Assembly: GCF_008704935.1 (NCBI RefSeq) | Contig: NZ_CP023692.1 | Coordinates: 4,268,001 to 4,332,000 of the forward strand | Length of the DNA: 64,000 bases | Reading direction: 5' to 3' | DNA from: Streptomyces vinaceus | Lineage (GTDB): Bacteria > Actinomycetota > Actinomycetes > Streptomycetales > Streptomycetaceae | Shown: positions 1 to 7,697 of the stretch, piece by piece | How the letters are laid out: the number at the start of each line of letters is the position of its first letter | Numbering within the stretch: the first letter of the stretch is position 1 | Program-made: the position numbers and the translations under genes | The notes under the pieces: model-generated | What the model was told of the DNA's origin: nothing | The model's input: only the letters and a program-made list of their open reading frames with translations | Database searches by the model: none

Positions 1-534
1 ACCGTGATCGCGATGCACATCGGGTCCTCGTCGAGGATGCCGTCGACCTCGGCGGACGCGCCGCCGGCGGTCGGCTCCACCATCACCTTCGCCAACTGCT
101 GCTTCTCGATGGTCGACTGGCTGATGAGCGGCAAGTTCGAGCGCTTCCCGAACCTCAGGATCATGTACGCGGAGGGCCAGATCGGCTGGATCCCGTACAT
201 CCTGGAGCGCGCGGACGTGGTGTGGGAGGAGAACCGCGCCTGGGGCGGGGTCGCGGACAAGGTGCACCGTCCGCCGTCGGAGCTCTTCGCGGAGCACGTC
301 TTCGGCTGCTTCTTCGACGACCCGTTCGGCCTGAAGAACCTGGACTCCATCGGCGTCGCGAACGTCCTCTACGAGACGGACTATCCGCACTCCGACTCGA
401 CGTGGCCGAAGTCGCGGGAGGTGGGCGAGGCGCAGATGTCCCACCTGGCGCCGGACGTGGTGGACCGCATCGTGCGCGGCAACGCCATCGACCTGCTGGG
501 CCTGACGGCGGAAGGGCTGTGGGCGGGGGCGTAG
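1..534 (+). CDS. Amidohydrolase family (amidohydrolase_2) protein, C-terminal part
   Basis: This reading frame is open from base 1, so the gene begins before the window and only about 177 C-terminal residues are visible. Seen in the sequence: a MYAEGQIGWIPYILERAD segment, then the ETDYPHSDSTWP segment near the end. Both are typical of TIM-barrel metal-dependent hydrolases related to 2-amino-3-carboxymuconate-semialdehyde decarboxylase, in which an Asp of the D-Y-P-H stretch binds the metal. The ending (RIVRGNAIDLLGL) matches the usual end of the family. The substrate cannot be told. The catabolic genes at 15.9-22.4 kb are of a kind that often occurs with such hydrolases, but they are not adjacent here. 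Confidence 0.88.
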   Translation, partial: TVIAMHIGSSSRMPSTSADAPPAVGSTITFANCCFSMVDWLMSGKFERFPNLRIMYAEGQIGWIPYILERADVVWEENRAWGGVADKVHRPPSELFAEHVFGCFFDDPFGLKNLDSIGVANVLYETDYPHSDSTWPKSREVGEAQMSHLAPDVVDRIVRGNAIDLLGLTAEGLWAGA

Positions 535-637
535 GCGGGGGCGGGCGGCCGGGTCGGCGGGAGGCCGGAGGTCCCCTTGCGGCGAGGGCGGACATCAAGG
601 CATGCTTCGCCGGAGCAAAGTGGGAGGGGCGGTGGCG

Positions 638-1462
638 GTGGACAAGCGGACCGTGGTGACCGGGGTGTTGTGCGCGGTGGCGGCGCTGGGCGCGTCGGCT
701 GCCATGACGAAGGTGGTGCCGGCCGCGGAGGGCCGGTCTCGGGCGCCCGTCGAGGCGGCGGCTCCGGCGAAGCCCTCGCCGAGCGCGCCTTCGCGATCGC
801 AAGCTGCGAAGCAGCCGCAGTTGAGCGCCTCGGGAACTCCCCGGCCGGGCAGCCCCGCCGCCTTCACCGGCGCCCTGTTCGAAGGCGGCGTACAGGGTGA
901 CCACTTCTGCACCGCCACCGTCGTGCACAGCCCGGGCAAGAACATGATCGTCACCGCCGGGCACTGCCTGCTCGCCGGGAAGCACGGCGACGCGGGCGCG
1001 GTCTTCGCACCCGCGTACGCGAACGGCAGCGCCCCGTACGGCGCCTGGACCATCGAAGAGGTCTTCGAGGACACCCGCTGGTCCGAGGACTCGGACGACG
1101 ACTACGACCTCGCCTTCGCCCGCCTCGCCCCGGACGCCTCGGGCCGCAACATCGAGGACGTCACGGGCGCCGCCACCCTGGACACCACGGGCCGCTCGGG
1201 CGAGGAGATCACCGTCACCGGCTACCCGGCGGACCGCAAGGTCCCGCGCACGTGCACGGCGTCGGCGATCCGCGAGACCCCGACCGAGCAGCGCTTCGAC
1301 TGCGCGGACTTCCCGGGCGGCACGAGCGGCAGCGCGTGGCTCGCGAAAGACGGCAAGATCATCGGGATCCTGACGGGCGGGGACACGGACGACGTCTCGA
1401 CGAGCACGATCCTGGGGGAGTACGCGGCGACGCTGTACGCGAAGGCCACGTCGGGCCACTGA
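638..1462 (+). CDS. Secreted trypsin-like serine protease
   Basis: Exported serine endopeptidase of the trypsin/glutamyl-endopeptidase fold (S1-like). The N-terminus is a short basic stretch followed by a hydrophobic segment (VVTGVLCAVAALGASAAM), read as a signal peptide, and then a Pro/Ala/Ser-rich linker. The catalytic triad is visible: His in TAGHC, Asp in DDYDLAF and Ser in GGTSGSAW. A Cys pair flanks the His (HFC...GHC). The start was set at GTG 638 because GGGAGGGG lies 8 bases upstream; ATG 602 and GTG 632 are in frame and cannot be excluded. It is a single gene with about 100 bases to the amidohydrolase in front. The physiological substrate is unknown. Confidence 0.85.
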   Translation: MDKRTVVTGVLCAVAALGASAAMTKVVPAAEGRSRAPVEAAAPAKPSPSAPSRSQAAKQPQLSASGTPRPGSPAAFTGALFEGGVQGDHFCTATVVHSPGKNMIVTAGHCLLAGKHGDAGAVFAPAYANGSAPYGAWTIEEVFEDTRWSEDSDDDYDLAFARLAPDASGRNIEDVTGAATLDTTGRSGEEITVTGYPADRKVPRTCTASAIRETPTEQRFDCADFPGGTSGSAWLAKDGKIIGILTGGDTDDVSTSTILGEYAATLYAKATSGH

Positions 1463-1939
1463 CCCGCCGGAGGTGGGCCGGCCGCCCAGGGGAGCGAGGG
1501 GCGGCCCGTGGAGGGTTCGCAACCCGGCCGCCGGGGCCACGACCATTGCGCTCGCCGGAAACTGACGGTCCGTCCGTGGTGACGCTCCGGGTTCGGTACG
1601 ATGGCGCATAGCCGTAAACAATCGGCCACTCGACCGCTCGAAGGACTGGATCGGTGTCACCTGGCATGACGCCCGCAAGGCGGCGGGAACGCGGCCGCCC
1701 TTCGGTCGCGGCGGGCGTCGCGGCCGCTGCGGGCGGACCGCTCCGGACAACCGGCGGCGCCGGACGCGGGGCCGTCCGTCGTCGGGGGAGCCAGTCCGGG
1801 CGCTACCCGTTGGGCCGGATAGGTGGTCTTCACCATCCGGGTGCGCCCCCCGCCGGTTCGGGTAAGCAGAATGCTTTTGGCGCTTGCCGTGGGCCCTGCA
1901 TCTCTGTGTGAGTTCGTGTAGTTGGAGGTAGAACCGCCC
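1463..1939. other. Intergenic region before an XRE regulator
   Basis: No convincing gene in about 480 bases. A stretch at 1562-1576 differs at one position from the CTGACGG-N-CCGTCAG palindrome seen elsewhere in the window, and a TACGAT -10-like hexamer lies near 1597. Neither is strong alone. GGAGGT at 1924 is the ribosome binding site of the next gene. Confidence 0.5.
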
Positions 1940-2800
1940 ATGGCGGCGAACGGAAGCCCCACCGTCAGAAGGCTCCGCCTGGGCGCGGAACTTCGGCGGC
2001 TGCGTCGGGCCTCGGGCATGACGTCCCAGCAAGTGGCCGGTCTGCTGCTGGTGTCCCAGTCCAAGATCAGCCTTCTGGAGACGGGCCGTCGTGCGATCAA
2101 CCCCCGTGACGTGCGTGATCTGTGCGAACTCTACGGCGTCATCGACCAGTCGCTCGTCGCCTCGCTGATGCGGATGGCGAAGGAGTCGGGCCGGCAGGGC
2201 TGGTGGGTCGCCTACGGCGACGTGCCCTACGGCGTGTTCGTCGGCATGGAGACGGAGGCCGTCTCCATTCACTCGTACGAGCCGCTGGTGATGCCCGGTC
2301 TGCTGCAGACCCCCGCCTACGCCGAGGCGGTCATCGGGGAAACGAACCCTCACATCACGGCCGAACAGGCCGCCGTCCGTCTTGAGGTGCGGCTACGCCG
2401 CCAGCACCGCGCCCACCACCCCGCCCGCCCCTTTCGTTTATGGGTCGTCCTGGACGAATCCGCGTTACACCGCATCGTGGGCACCGCCGACATCATGCGT
2501 GAACAGCTCGAACACCTGGACCGCATCAGCGCCCAGCCGCACATCACCGTGCAGGTCCTCCCGCACACCGCAGGAGCCCACCCCGGTCTCTCGGGGCAGT
2601 TCTCCATCCTCACGTTCTCCGACAACGACGCGGGAGTCGTGTACCTGGAGCGTTTCACCAGCGATCTCTACCTGGAGAAGCCCGCGGACCGCCGGCCCTA
2701 CCACTTCATGTACGACCACCTCCAAGCACAGGCACTCGCACCCGAACAGAGCCGTCAGTTCATCCGCGACACCAGCCGGATCTACGCGCGGCCCTCATGA
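1940..2800 (+). CDS. XRE-family regulator with DUF5753 domain (WhiJ/AbaA-type), two TTA codons
   Basis: Helix-turn-helix DNA-binding protein of 286 residues. Residues ~10-70 form an XRE HTH (MTSQQVAGLLLVSQSKISLLETG). The rest is the DUF5753 sensor-like domain (EPLVMPGLLQTPAYAEAVI; ITVQVLPHTAGAHPG; VVYLERFTSDLYLEK). Proteins of this type control development and antibiotic production in Streptomyces, usually beside a small DUF397 gene, but none is adjacent here. ATG 1940 was chosen because GGAGGT ends 10 bases before it; the in-frame TTG 1922 overlaps that site. Two in-frame TTA leucine codons (2438-2440 and 2465-2467) suggest that translation depends on the bldA tRNA. The gene is 42% identical in style to the one at 40246-41148, sharing motif order, and the two are clear paralogues. 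Confidence 0.92.
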   Translation: MAANGSPTVRRLRLGAELRRLRRASGMTSQQVAGLLLVSQSKISLLETGRRAINPRDVRDLCELYGVIDQSLVASLMRMAKESGRQGWWVAYGDVPYGVFVGMETEAVSIHSYEPLVMPGLLQTPAYAEAVIGETNPHITAEQAAVRLEVRLRRQHRAHHPARPFRLWVVLDESALHRIVGTADIMREQLEHLDRISAQPHITVQVLPHTAGAHPGLSGQFSILTFSDNDAGVVYLERFTSDLYLEKPADRRPYHFMYDHLQAQALAPEQSRQFIRDTSRIYARPS

Positions 2801-2820
2801 GCGGCGGGCGGCGCCGGTGT

Positions 2821-3102
2821 TCAGCCAGGGGCCCCGCCTTCCCACCCGGCGAGGGCTCCGCAGGCGGAACACGTCGGGGTGCCGACGGGCTCCCGCGCCG
2901 GCGCGGCGGTATCCGGCATTTCGTGCTGGAAGAGCCAGGGGGCATTCGCGTTCCGCTCCGAGACGTACCTGAAGCGCTGCTGGCGCCTCAGTTCGAGGGC
3001 GTCCTTGTGCCGCATGCGGCCCACGCCCGACGACGCCATTGCGCTCCAGAACGCGCCTAGTACTGCACAGATCAGCACGAGCCTCACCAACATGTCTGCC
3101 AC
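2821..3102 (-). CDS. Small single-pass membrane protein, unknown function
   Basis: Encodes 93 residues. An N-terminal hydrophobic helix (ADMLVRLVLICAVLGAFWSA) is followed by a basic, polar cytoplasmic or exposed part (MRHKDALELRRQQRFRYVSE) and a Pro/Gly-rich tail with a CSAC motif near residues 78-81. GTG 3102 was chosen because AGGGAG stands about 5 bases upstream; the ORF could be longer, but the upstream translation looks like noise. It converges with the XRE gene at 2800. I do not recognise the family. The helix plus good ribosome binding site make it a probable real gene. Confidence 0.6.
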   Translation of the reverse strand: MADMLVRLVLICAVLGAFWSAMASSGVGRMRHKDALELRRQQRFRYVSERNANAPWLFQHEMPDTAAPAREPVGTPTCSACGALAGWEGGAPG

Positions 3103-3577
3103 AGCGACTCCCTTCCGGTGACGGATTCGCGCAACGAGGGCCCTCGTTCGAGTCCTCGGCAACATCTCCACATAACGCAGCGGCATATGCAGAGTTATGC
3201 CCCGCGCCCTCATTGCAGCCATGTGCAGCACCCTGTCGGATTGCCGCAATTTCCTATTTTCGTGAGGCGGCCCGGTTCCGGGGCAGGGTGGGCGGGGGTG
3301 CGCCGGCCCGACAGCACGGCGGTCGCACAACCCCCACACAGGCGACCCCGAGAACCGCGCGGGGCGACGCCGGCCGGCACGGTTCGGCCCCCGGCCCTAC
3401 CCCGTTCCATCCCGTCCCAATCCTCGCCACCACCGCTCTGATCTGCGGAGAAGCCCGGCTCTGGCGGTTCGCCGCGACGGCGGAAACGGTGAAAGGCAAC
3501 GGCCTGTACGCGCGCGCTCCGTCATCATCACCCGCATGGCTCACACCCTGCTCGGGGCCGGAAGCGTTGGGTGGACT
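3103..3577. other. Intergenic region between divergent small genes
   Basis: About 475 bases with no gene I can defend. It should hold the promoters of the leftward small membrane protein and of the rightward small-gene cluster. AT-rich stretches occur near 3185-3200 and 3246-3262, but I see no clear -35/-10 pair or operator. Confidence 0.4.
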
Positions 3578-3889
3578 ATGACAACAGCAAACCTCGGTGC
3601 AATCTTCCGTCGGCATTCAGGGGAAGAGGATGGCGCCGTCAGTCCAGAGGCCGCCCGGATGGGTAAGTGGACATTCACACCGGCTTCATCGGACCGAGCC
3701 CAGGGCGAGACCGCGGCTCTCCATCACGAAGGTCGGAAAATCGAGCTGAACTACTCGTCCTCGATCTTCGAGGATTTCCTGGAAGCGATGAGCTCGATCC
3801 GCCACGAGTTCAATCGACGGTCGCACGGCACGGCCGTACCCGGCATGTGCGACACCGACGGCCGATCGAGGCAGGAATCCCTTGTATGA
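3578..3889 (+). CDS. Small hypothetical protein, coupled to DUF2637 gene
   Basis: About 103 residues with no family I recognise. The middle reads MGKWTFTPASSDRAQGET and then KIELNYSSSIFEDFLEAM, which looks like a small folded unit rather than a random translation. ATG 3578 has a poor ribosome binding site; ATG 3659 is preceded by AGAGG at a good distance, so a 76-residue form is possible. The stop overlaps the TTG start of the DUF2637 gene by 8 bases, which implies translational coupling and supports the frame. Confidence 0.5.
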   Translation: MTTANLGAIFRRHSGEEDGAVSPEAARMGKWTFTPASSDRAQGETAALHHEGRKIELNYSSSIFEDFLEAMSSIRHEFNRRSHGTAVPGMCDTDGRSRQESLV

Positions 3890-4694
3890 ACCATACGGTC
3901 ATCATGACTGGACCGGATTCCCCTCCCAGCCCGATGCCCGCACGTTCCGGCCGGCACCCGATCCCGAACAGCACATCGGCATGGGGTATTCGCCACTCGG
4001 CGCGGCCCAGGAGAACGGCGCGTGGGATCCGGCGGAGGAGCTCGCCTGCCTGCTCCAGGGGAGCATGGGCGACGCGACGCACTCCTTCGACCGGGTCGTC
4101 TTCGACGAAGTGAACGACGCGATGAGCACCACCAAACTGGTGGCCGGACCACCGGGCACCGGGCCGGCGGGCACCGGGCCGGCGGAAGCATCCGCGGGGC
4201 ACCGCCGACGGACCGTACGGGCCAAGCCCGCGGCGGCCCTGGTGCGCACGGGCAGCCTGTGCACGTCCGTGCTGGTCGCGCTCATCGCCGCCGTCGTGAG
4301 CATCTTCAGCGGGCTCGCCATCTGCGACGCGCTACGGCACAGCGCCGTACCCCACACCGGCCACGACGTCGTCAGCTGGTGGCCACTGCTGATCTACGGC
4401 CCCTGGATGGTCGCCTCGCTGTCCATCCTCAGGGCGGCCCTGCACCAGCGCCGCGCCGTCCACTCCTGGTCCATCGTCCTGTTGTTCTCGACCCTGGCCA
4501 CGCTCTTGTGCGTGGCCCAGGCGCCGAGGACGCTCCCCGCCCAAGCCGCGGCGACCCTCCCCGCCATTGCCGCACTCGCCTGCTTCCAGCAGCTCGTCCG
4601 CCAGATCACGCTCACCCGGCCGCCCCGCCAGCAGACGCCGCGACACCGCAACCCCAGGCCCTCCCCGGCCCCCAGACTCCACTACGGAGCATGA
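3882..4694 (+). CDS. DUF2637 membrane protein
   Basis: 270 residues. A soluble N-terminal part of ~115 residues (WDPAEELACLLQGSM) is followed by four hydrophobic segments at about 120-145, 165-185, 195-215 and 220-240, starting TGSLCTSVLVALIAAVVSIF. It ends in a basic Pro/Arg-rich tail. The four-helix pattern with a W-P-L-L-I-Y-G-P-W segment is that of DUF2637, found on Streptomyces chromosomes, plasmids and integrative elements, where related proteins have been linked with plasmid spread (Spd); a role here is only inferred. The TTG start at 3882 has GCAGGA upstream and overlaps the previous gene by 8 bases. Confidence 0.75.
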   Translation: MYEPYGHHDWTGFPSQPDARTFRPAPDPEQHIGMGYSPLGAAQENGAWDPAEELACLLQGSMGDATHSFDRVVFDEVNDAMSTTKLVAGPPGTGPAGTGPAEASAGHRRRTVRAKPAAALVRTGSLCTSVLVALIAAVVSIFSGLAICDALRHSAVPHTGHDVVSWWPLLIYGPWMVASLSILRAALHQRRAVHSWSIVLLFSTLATLLCVAQAPRTLPAQAAATLPAIAALACFQQLVRQITLTRPPRQQTPRHRNPRPSPAPRLHYGA

Positions 4695-5116
4695 CGCCCA
4701 CGCCCGAGAAGCCCCCGGCCGGCACCGGTTGGCCTCCCGCGCGAAGTTCCGCGCCCCCCGGGCGCTCGTCGGGTGCGGCCGAGGACGGTGAAGGCCGCGC
4801 CGACGCCCCGGCGAAACGCGAGACCGCCGGGACGGACACGGCCGCGGTCCGCCGAGCCGGCCGTGGCCGCGCAGACGAGGAAGGAGACGGCGCCACCGCG
4901 TACGGCGCGCGGGAGGAAGGCGCGACAGTCTCTGACCGCATGGAGAACGTGGTCCTTCCGGGAGCCCGTCGCAGTGATCGTTTTCATCTCAGGAACGACA
5001 ACCGAATCCGATAGGTCACGGGCGGTCCGCAATCCGGTCGCGACGGCCTCCGAGGACTGCTCCGTACCCTCCCCGTCCCGCACATCCGCACCACTCACCG
5101 AGAGAGGACAGCAACC
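4695..5116. other. Intergenic region before small-gene pair
   Basis: About 420 bases. Open frames exist on both strands, but their translations are Arg/Ala/Gly-rich without recognisable features, so I call no gene. An AT-richer stretch at 4980-5016 (GTTTTCATCTC to CCGATAGG) is the likeliest promoter zone for the gene at 5117. Confidence 0.4.
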
Positions 5117-5377
5117 ATGTCGTACGAGCCCTCATACGCTGAACGAATCCGGTACAAGCGGCTTCAGGACGCCGCCTACCAGGCGGGCCTGGACGCCGCC
5201 ACCAATCTCCAGGCAGCCCTCGCGCTGGCGGGAATGGTGCTCCCCTCGCTGGCCAACGACGGGCCCGTGGGCGCCCGCGGGTTCGTCCGGCTCGGCGGAT
5301 GCAGCGTCGCCGTCGCCAACCAGCTCGCCGAGGTGATCGCGGCGGGCGCCCACGCCCTGCAGGAGCGGAGCATGTGA
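5117..5377 (+). CDS. Small hypothetical protein (86 aa)
   Basis: Predicted mostly alpha-helical soluble protein, with a Tyr/Arg-rich start (MSYEPSYAERIRYKRLQDAA) followed by an Ala/Leu-rich helix pair. AGAGAGGA stands 7 bases before the ATG, a good ribosome binding site. The next gene follows within 80 bases on the same strand and its possible upstream GTG start (5374) would overlap this stop by 4 bases, so they are probably one transcript. I do not recognise the family. Confidence 0.65.
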   Translation: MSYEPSYAERIRYKRLQDAAYQAGLDAATNLQAALALAGMVLPSLANDGPVGARGFVRLGGCSVAVANQLAEVIAAGAHALQERSM

Positions 5378-5454
5378 GCACCCGTCCTCCCACCGCACCC
5401 GTACAGACCCGCCGCAACTTGCCCACCGCCAGGCCGGCTCCAGGAGGTCCTCGT

Positions 5455-5802
5455 ATGAAGTGGCGCGATTCCCCGCGCGTGCCGAAACCGCGGGAGGCGC
5501 TCGACCCCTACCGCTTCCCCGGCATGCGGGACTTAGAGAACAGGGAGGACACGGAGGGCGCGTGGGGCGGGGTGGGCACGGGGGACGCCGCCCTCGCGAG
5601 CTCCGTGCCGATCCCGGACCCGGGGGAGCAGTCCCGCAGCCGGATCGGCGCAGCGCATCACCGGCGCCTTGAGCTGCACGCCGCGCTGACCGCGGCGGGC
5701 ATCCCACCGCTCGCCGGAGACCTTCACGCCATCGAAGCCGTCTCCGCCCTGGACGACACCACCAACGCGGCCGTCCGACGATGGATCGCCGGCGCCCGAT
5801 GA
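5455..5802 (+). CDS. Small hypothetical protein with a TTA codon (115 aa)
   Basis: Soluble protein. The N-terminal half is polar (MKWRDSPRVPKPREALDPYR). The C-terminal half (RRLELHAALTAAGIPPLAGD then IEAVSALDDTTNAAVRRWI) resembles the small all-helical proteins found beside Streptomyces DUF2637/Spd-like clusters, though I cannot name the family. ATG 5455 has AGGAGG 5 bases after a perfect Shine-Dalgarno (5442-5447); GTG 5374 is in frame and would overlap the preceding stop. One TTA codon at 5533-5535 (Leu in RDLENRED) makes it a bldA candidate. It converges with the NUDIX gene, leaving 1 base between the two. Confidence 0.65.
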   Translation: MKWRDSPRVPKPREALDPYRFPGMRDLENREDTEGAWGGVGTGDAALASSVPIPDPGEQSRSRIGAAHHRRLELHAALTAAGIPPLAGDLHAIEAVSALDDTTNAAVRRWIAGAR

Positions 5803-5803
5803 C

Positions 5804-6265
5804 TCATGTCGCCGTACGGCCCTGGTTGCCGACCAGGCCGAGGTGGACGGGCTCGCCCGGCGCGTCGGCCAGCAGCTCCGCGAGCCGGGGCGGCCACAGC
5901 GGCTCCCCGAGCGAGGCCAGGGCCTGCTGCGACAGCCACCGCCAGTGCGCGTCGGGCGACTCCGGTACGGGATCGCGGCGCGGGCCGGTGGTGACGTAGA
6001 TGTGCTCGTGCTGGCGTACGGGTATGCCCTGGTGGGTGAAGTCGTGCTCCCAGGTGCAGAGCAGGCGCTGCGGCTCCAGGTCGGTCCACCCGGTCTCCTC
6101 GCGCAGCTCGCGCCGCACGCACTCCTCGGGGGTCTCCCCGGGATCGATCCCGCCGCCGGGCGGCAGCCAGTGGATCCCGACTTCGATGTTGTTCTCCCGG
6201 AAGAGGAACACCGACCCACGGGGGGAGAGGACGACAATCCGCGCTGCCTGCCGAGGAGTTCTCAT
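5804..6265 (-). CDS. NUDIX hydrolase
   Basis: Pyrophosphohydrolase of nucleoside-diphosphate-linked compounds, 153 residues, the usual single-domain length. The NUDIX box is complete: GGGIDPGETPEECVRREL continuing as REETGW, with the REEtG glutamates that bind Mg2+. The N-terminal strand (AARIVVLSPRGSVFLFRE) and the IHWLPPGGGIDPGE approach are typical. The substrate is not predictable. The gene starts right beside the G-rich tract and copy A of the palindromic repeat, so its promoter must lie within or across that tract. Confidence 0.92.
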   Translation of the reverse strand: MRTPRQAARIVVLSPRGSVFLFRENNIEVGIHWLPPGGGIDPGETPEECVRRELREETGWTDLEPQRLLCTWEHDFTHQGIPVRQHEHIYVTTGPRRDPVPESPDAHWRWLSQQALASLGEPLWPPRLAELLADAPGEPVHLGLVGNQGRTAT

Positions 6266-6282
6266 CAGCTCAGGGTACGACG

Positions 6283-6453
6283 GGGGCGGCAGGGATGGCT
6301 CGGGGTCGGGGGGCTGGGCGGGGTGTGGGGGGCATCCCCGGCTCGGGGTCGGGGCGGCTGGGCGGGGTGGGGGGGCGGGGTCCGGTGGGGCGGGGGTGGG
6401 GTTGTTGGGCGGGGTGTTGGGGGCGGGGTCCCGTGGGGCGGGGTTGTGGAGGG
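6283..6453 (+). repeat. G-run tract (G-quadruplex-prone) flanking repeat copy A
   Basis: About 170 bases in which the + strand is mostly runs of 3-7 G separated by 1-6 bases, almost without A. Short units such as GGCTGGGCGGGG and GGGGCGGGG recur. Similar G-rich DNA abuts copy B (25546-25630), and C-rich DNA abuts the right side of copy A (7578-7697). No gene is credible in it. Confidence 0.8.
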
Positions 6454-6607
6454 TTCGGGGGTTTCCCGGCAGTCCACTGTCCTTCCGTGTCGGGCCGGGC
6501 CGTCAAGGGCGCTCCCTGCGGTCGCGTCGCTTCGCGATGGCCTTCGGCCACCCTTGACTGCCCGGCCCGCCCCGGAATGCCATAAGACTGCCGGGAAGCC
6601 CCCGAAG
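6454..6607 (+). repeat. ~153 bp palindromic module, copy 1
   Basis: The outer arm reads CGGGGGTTTCCCGGCAGTCC then ACTGTCCTTCCG; the inner arm, read on the other strand, is CGGGGGCTTCCCGGCAGTCT then TATGGCATTCCG. The arms continue inward through CGGGCCGGGC to GTCAAGGG/CCCTTGAC. The apex holds two small hairpins, TCGC-TTC-GCGA and GGCC-TTC-GGCC. Three more copies occur at 7426, 25631 and 26626. Confidence 0.9.
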
Positions 6608-6929
6608 GAACGGTCAGGGGGACAGCCATGCACATGCCCGCGTCAGGGACGCCGATCCCGCGCCCTGGCAGCCCCTGACCTGCACCCGGCAGCGATGAGA
6701 TGCGCATGTAGCGCGGGGTGGCGCGCCAGATCGCTACGCGCTCCTCTCGGCACAGCGTCCGACGACCGTCTGTGGCCGGACATAAGCCGCCCACGACGGA
6801 TCCGGATGCTTCCCGGCCTGCGACAGCGGGTTGTTTGTCCCTTTTGGTGGCCGGTCGAGGCCTGCAAGAGGCCTTGCCTGACTGAGAGGTTGGAAAGTCC
6901 GGCATCAGGCTCCACCTCGCCCCCCTCAC

Positions 6930-7150
6930 CGCCCCATTCCGCCCCCATGGGCCTCATTCCGCCCCTGCCAGGCCGCTTGTCCGTCCCCATGGGCCTCATT
7001 CCGCCCCCGCCAGGCCGCTCGCCTGCCCCGCCGAGCCCTCATCCGTCCCGTTCAGCCTCATGCCCGCCCCGCTGAGCGCCTCGTCCGTCCCGCTGGGCCT
7101 CTTGACCGTCCGGTCGACCCCGTATCCGTCCCGTTCGACCTCTTGGCCAT
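6930..7150 (+). repeat. Degenerate tandem array in the core of copy A
   Basis: Seven or eight imperfect units of the type CCTCATTCCGCCCC or CCTCGTCCGTCCCGCTGGG follow each other every 19-38 bases. Two longer units, beginning CATGGGCCTCATTCCGCCCC, are almost identical (about 6947 and 6988). Copy B has the complementary array at about 26070-26300, with a different number and order of units. Confidence 0.65.
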
Positions 7151-7425
7151 CCCCCTGGTCTCCTTCTGCACCCAAGGCCGGCCCGCTCTTCAGCCAGGAA
7201 CGGGCCGCAGACGCCGGCATGGTCGTCCGTGGACTCCGTCTGGGCGGCTTATGTCCGGCCACAGGCGGTCGTCAGTCGCTGAGACGTGAGAAGCGCGTAG
7301 CGATCGACCGCGCCCTCCGTCTTGGCCGGGGCTGGTGGTGCGGGGAAATGGGGGGTGGCTGAACGGGAGGTGCTGGTCGGCATCTCAGGGGGCCTTAATC
7401 CGTCGCTTAACCTCCCGGCCATTCC

Positions 7426-7577
7426 TTCGGGGGCTTCCCGGCAGTCTTATGGCATTCCGGGGCGGGGCGGTCGGTCAAGGGTGGCCGAAGGCCATCGCGA
7501 AGCGACGCGAACGAAGTGAGCGCCCTTGACGGACCGACCCGACACGGAAGGACAGTGGACTGACGGGACGCCCCCGG
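7426..7577 (-). repeat. ~153 bp palindromic module, copy 2 (inverted relative to copy 1)
   Basis: Begins TTCGGGGGCTTCCCGGCAGT and ends GGACTGACGGGACGCCCCCG-like. The apex hairpins are the same as in copy 1. The arm near the apex carries GGTCGG/CCGACC where copy 1 has GGCCGG/CCGGCC. Confidence 0.9.
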
Positions 7578-7697
7578 ACCCTCCCTGATCCCGAGTCGGG
7601 GATCCCGCCCCCGAAGCTCCCGCCGGCCGCTCCGACCCCGCCCCCGGGCCCCCCGCCCCCCGAAGCCCCCGCCCGCCCGTCCACCCCCCCCGCCCCC

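Larger units (their letters stand above)
6454..7577 (+). repeat. Palindromic repeat unit, copy A (inverted partner at 25631-26778)
   Basis: A 1.12 kb non-coding unit framed by two inverted ~153 bp modules (6454-6607 and 7426-7577). Inside, 6722-6793 and 7241-7312 form a second imperfect inverted pair, and the centre (about 6930-7150) is a degenerate tandem array. The whole unit is therefore a large interrupted palindrome. Reverse-complementing 25631-26778 gives nearly the same sequence, about 95% identical by eye over the stretch from 6608 to 6840. Similarity continues about 45 bases beyond the right module, to roughly 7625. No transposase or other protein is recognisable. It may be a non-autonomous mobile element or a structured non-coding locus. 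Confidence 0.85.

Noticed and set aside
1562-1576. CTGACGGTCCGTCCG as a fifth operator of the palindrome regulon
   Set aside because: One arm is damaged, and the nearest downstream gene is an XRE regulator 360 bases away that is unrelated to the catabolic genes. Kept only as a note in the intergenic entry.
4682-5098. Minus-strand frame in the 4695-5116 gap
   Set aside because: No ribosome site or recognisable features, and an Arg/Gly/Ala-rich translation.
6270-6929. Open frames inside repeat copy A, and similar ones inside copy B, as possible proteins
   Set aside because: They run straight across palindromic modules and G-tracts, exist in several frames and have no conserved motif. The high GC content alone explains the open frames.
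6930-7150. Core array of copy A as a CRISPR array
   Set aside because: Units are degenerate, spacing is irregular (19-38 bases), there are no unique spacers of constant length and no cas genes are in the window.
6454-7577. Copy A as an autonomous insertion sequence
   Set aside because: No transposase, and no obvious target-site duplication could be recognised at the ends. It can at most be a non-autonomous element.
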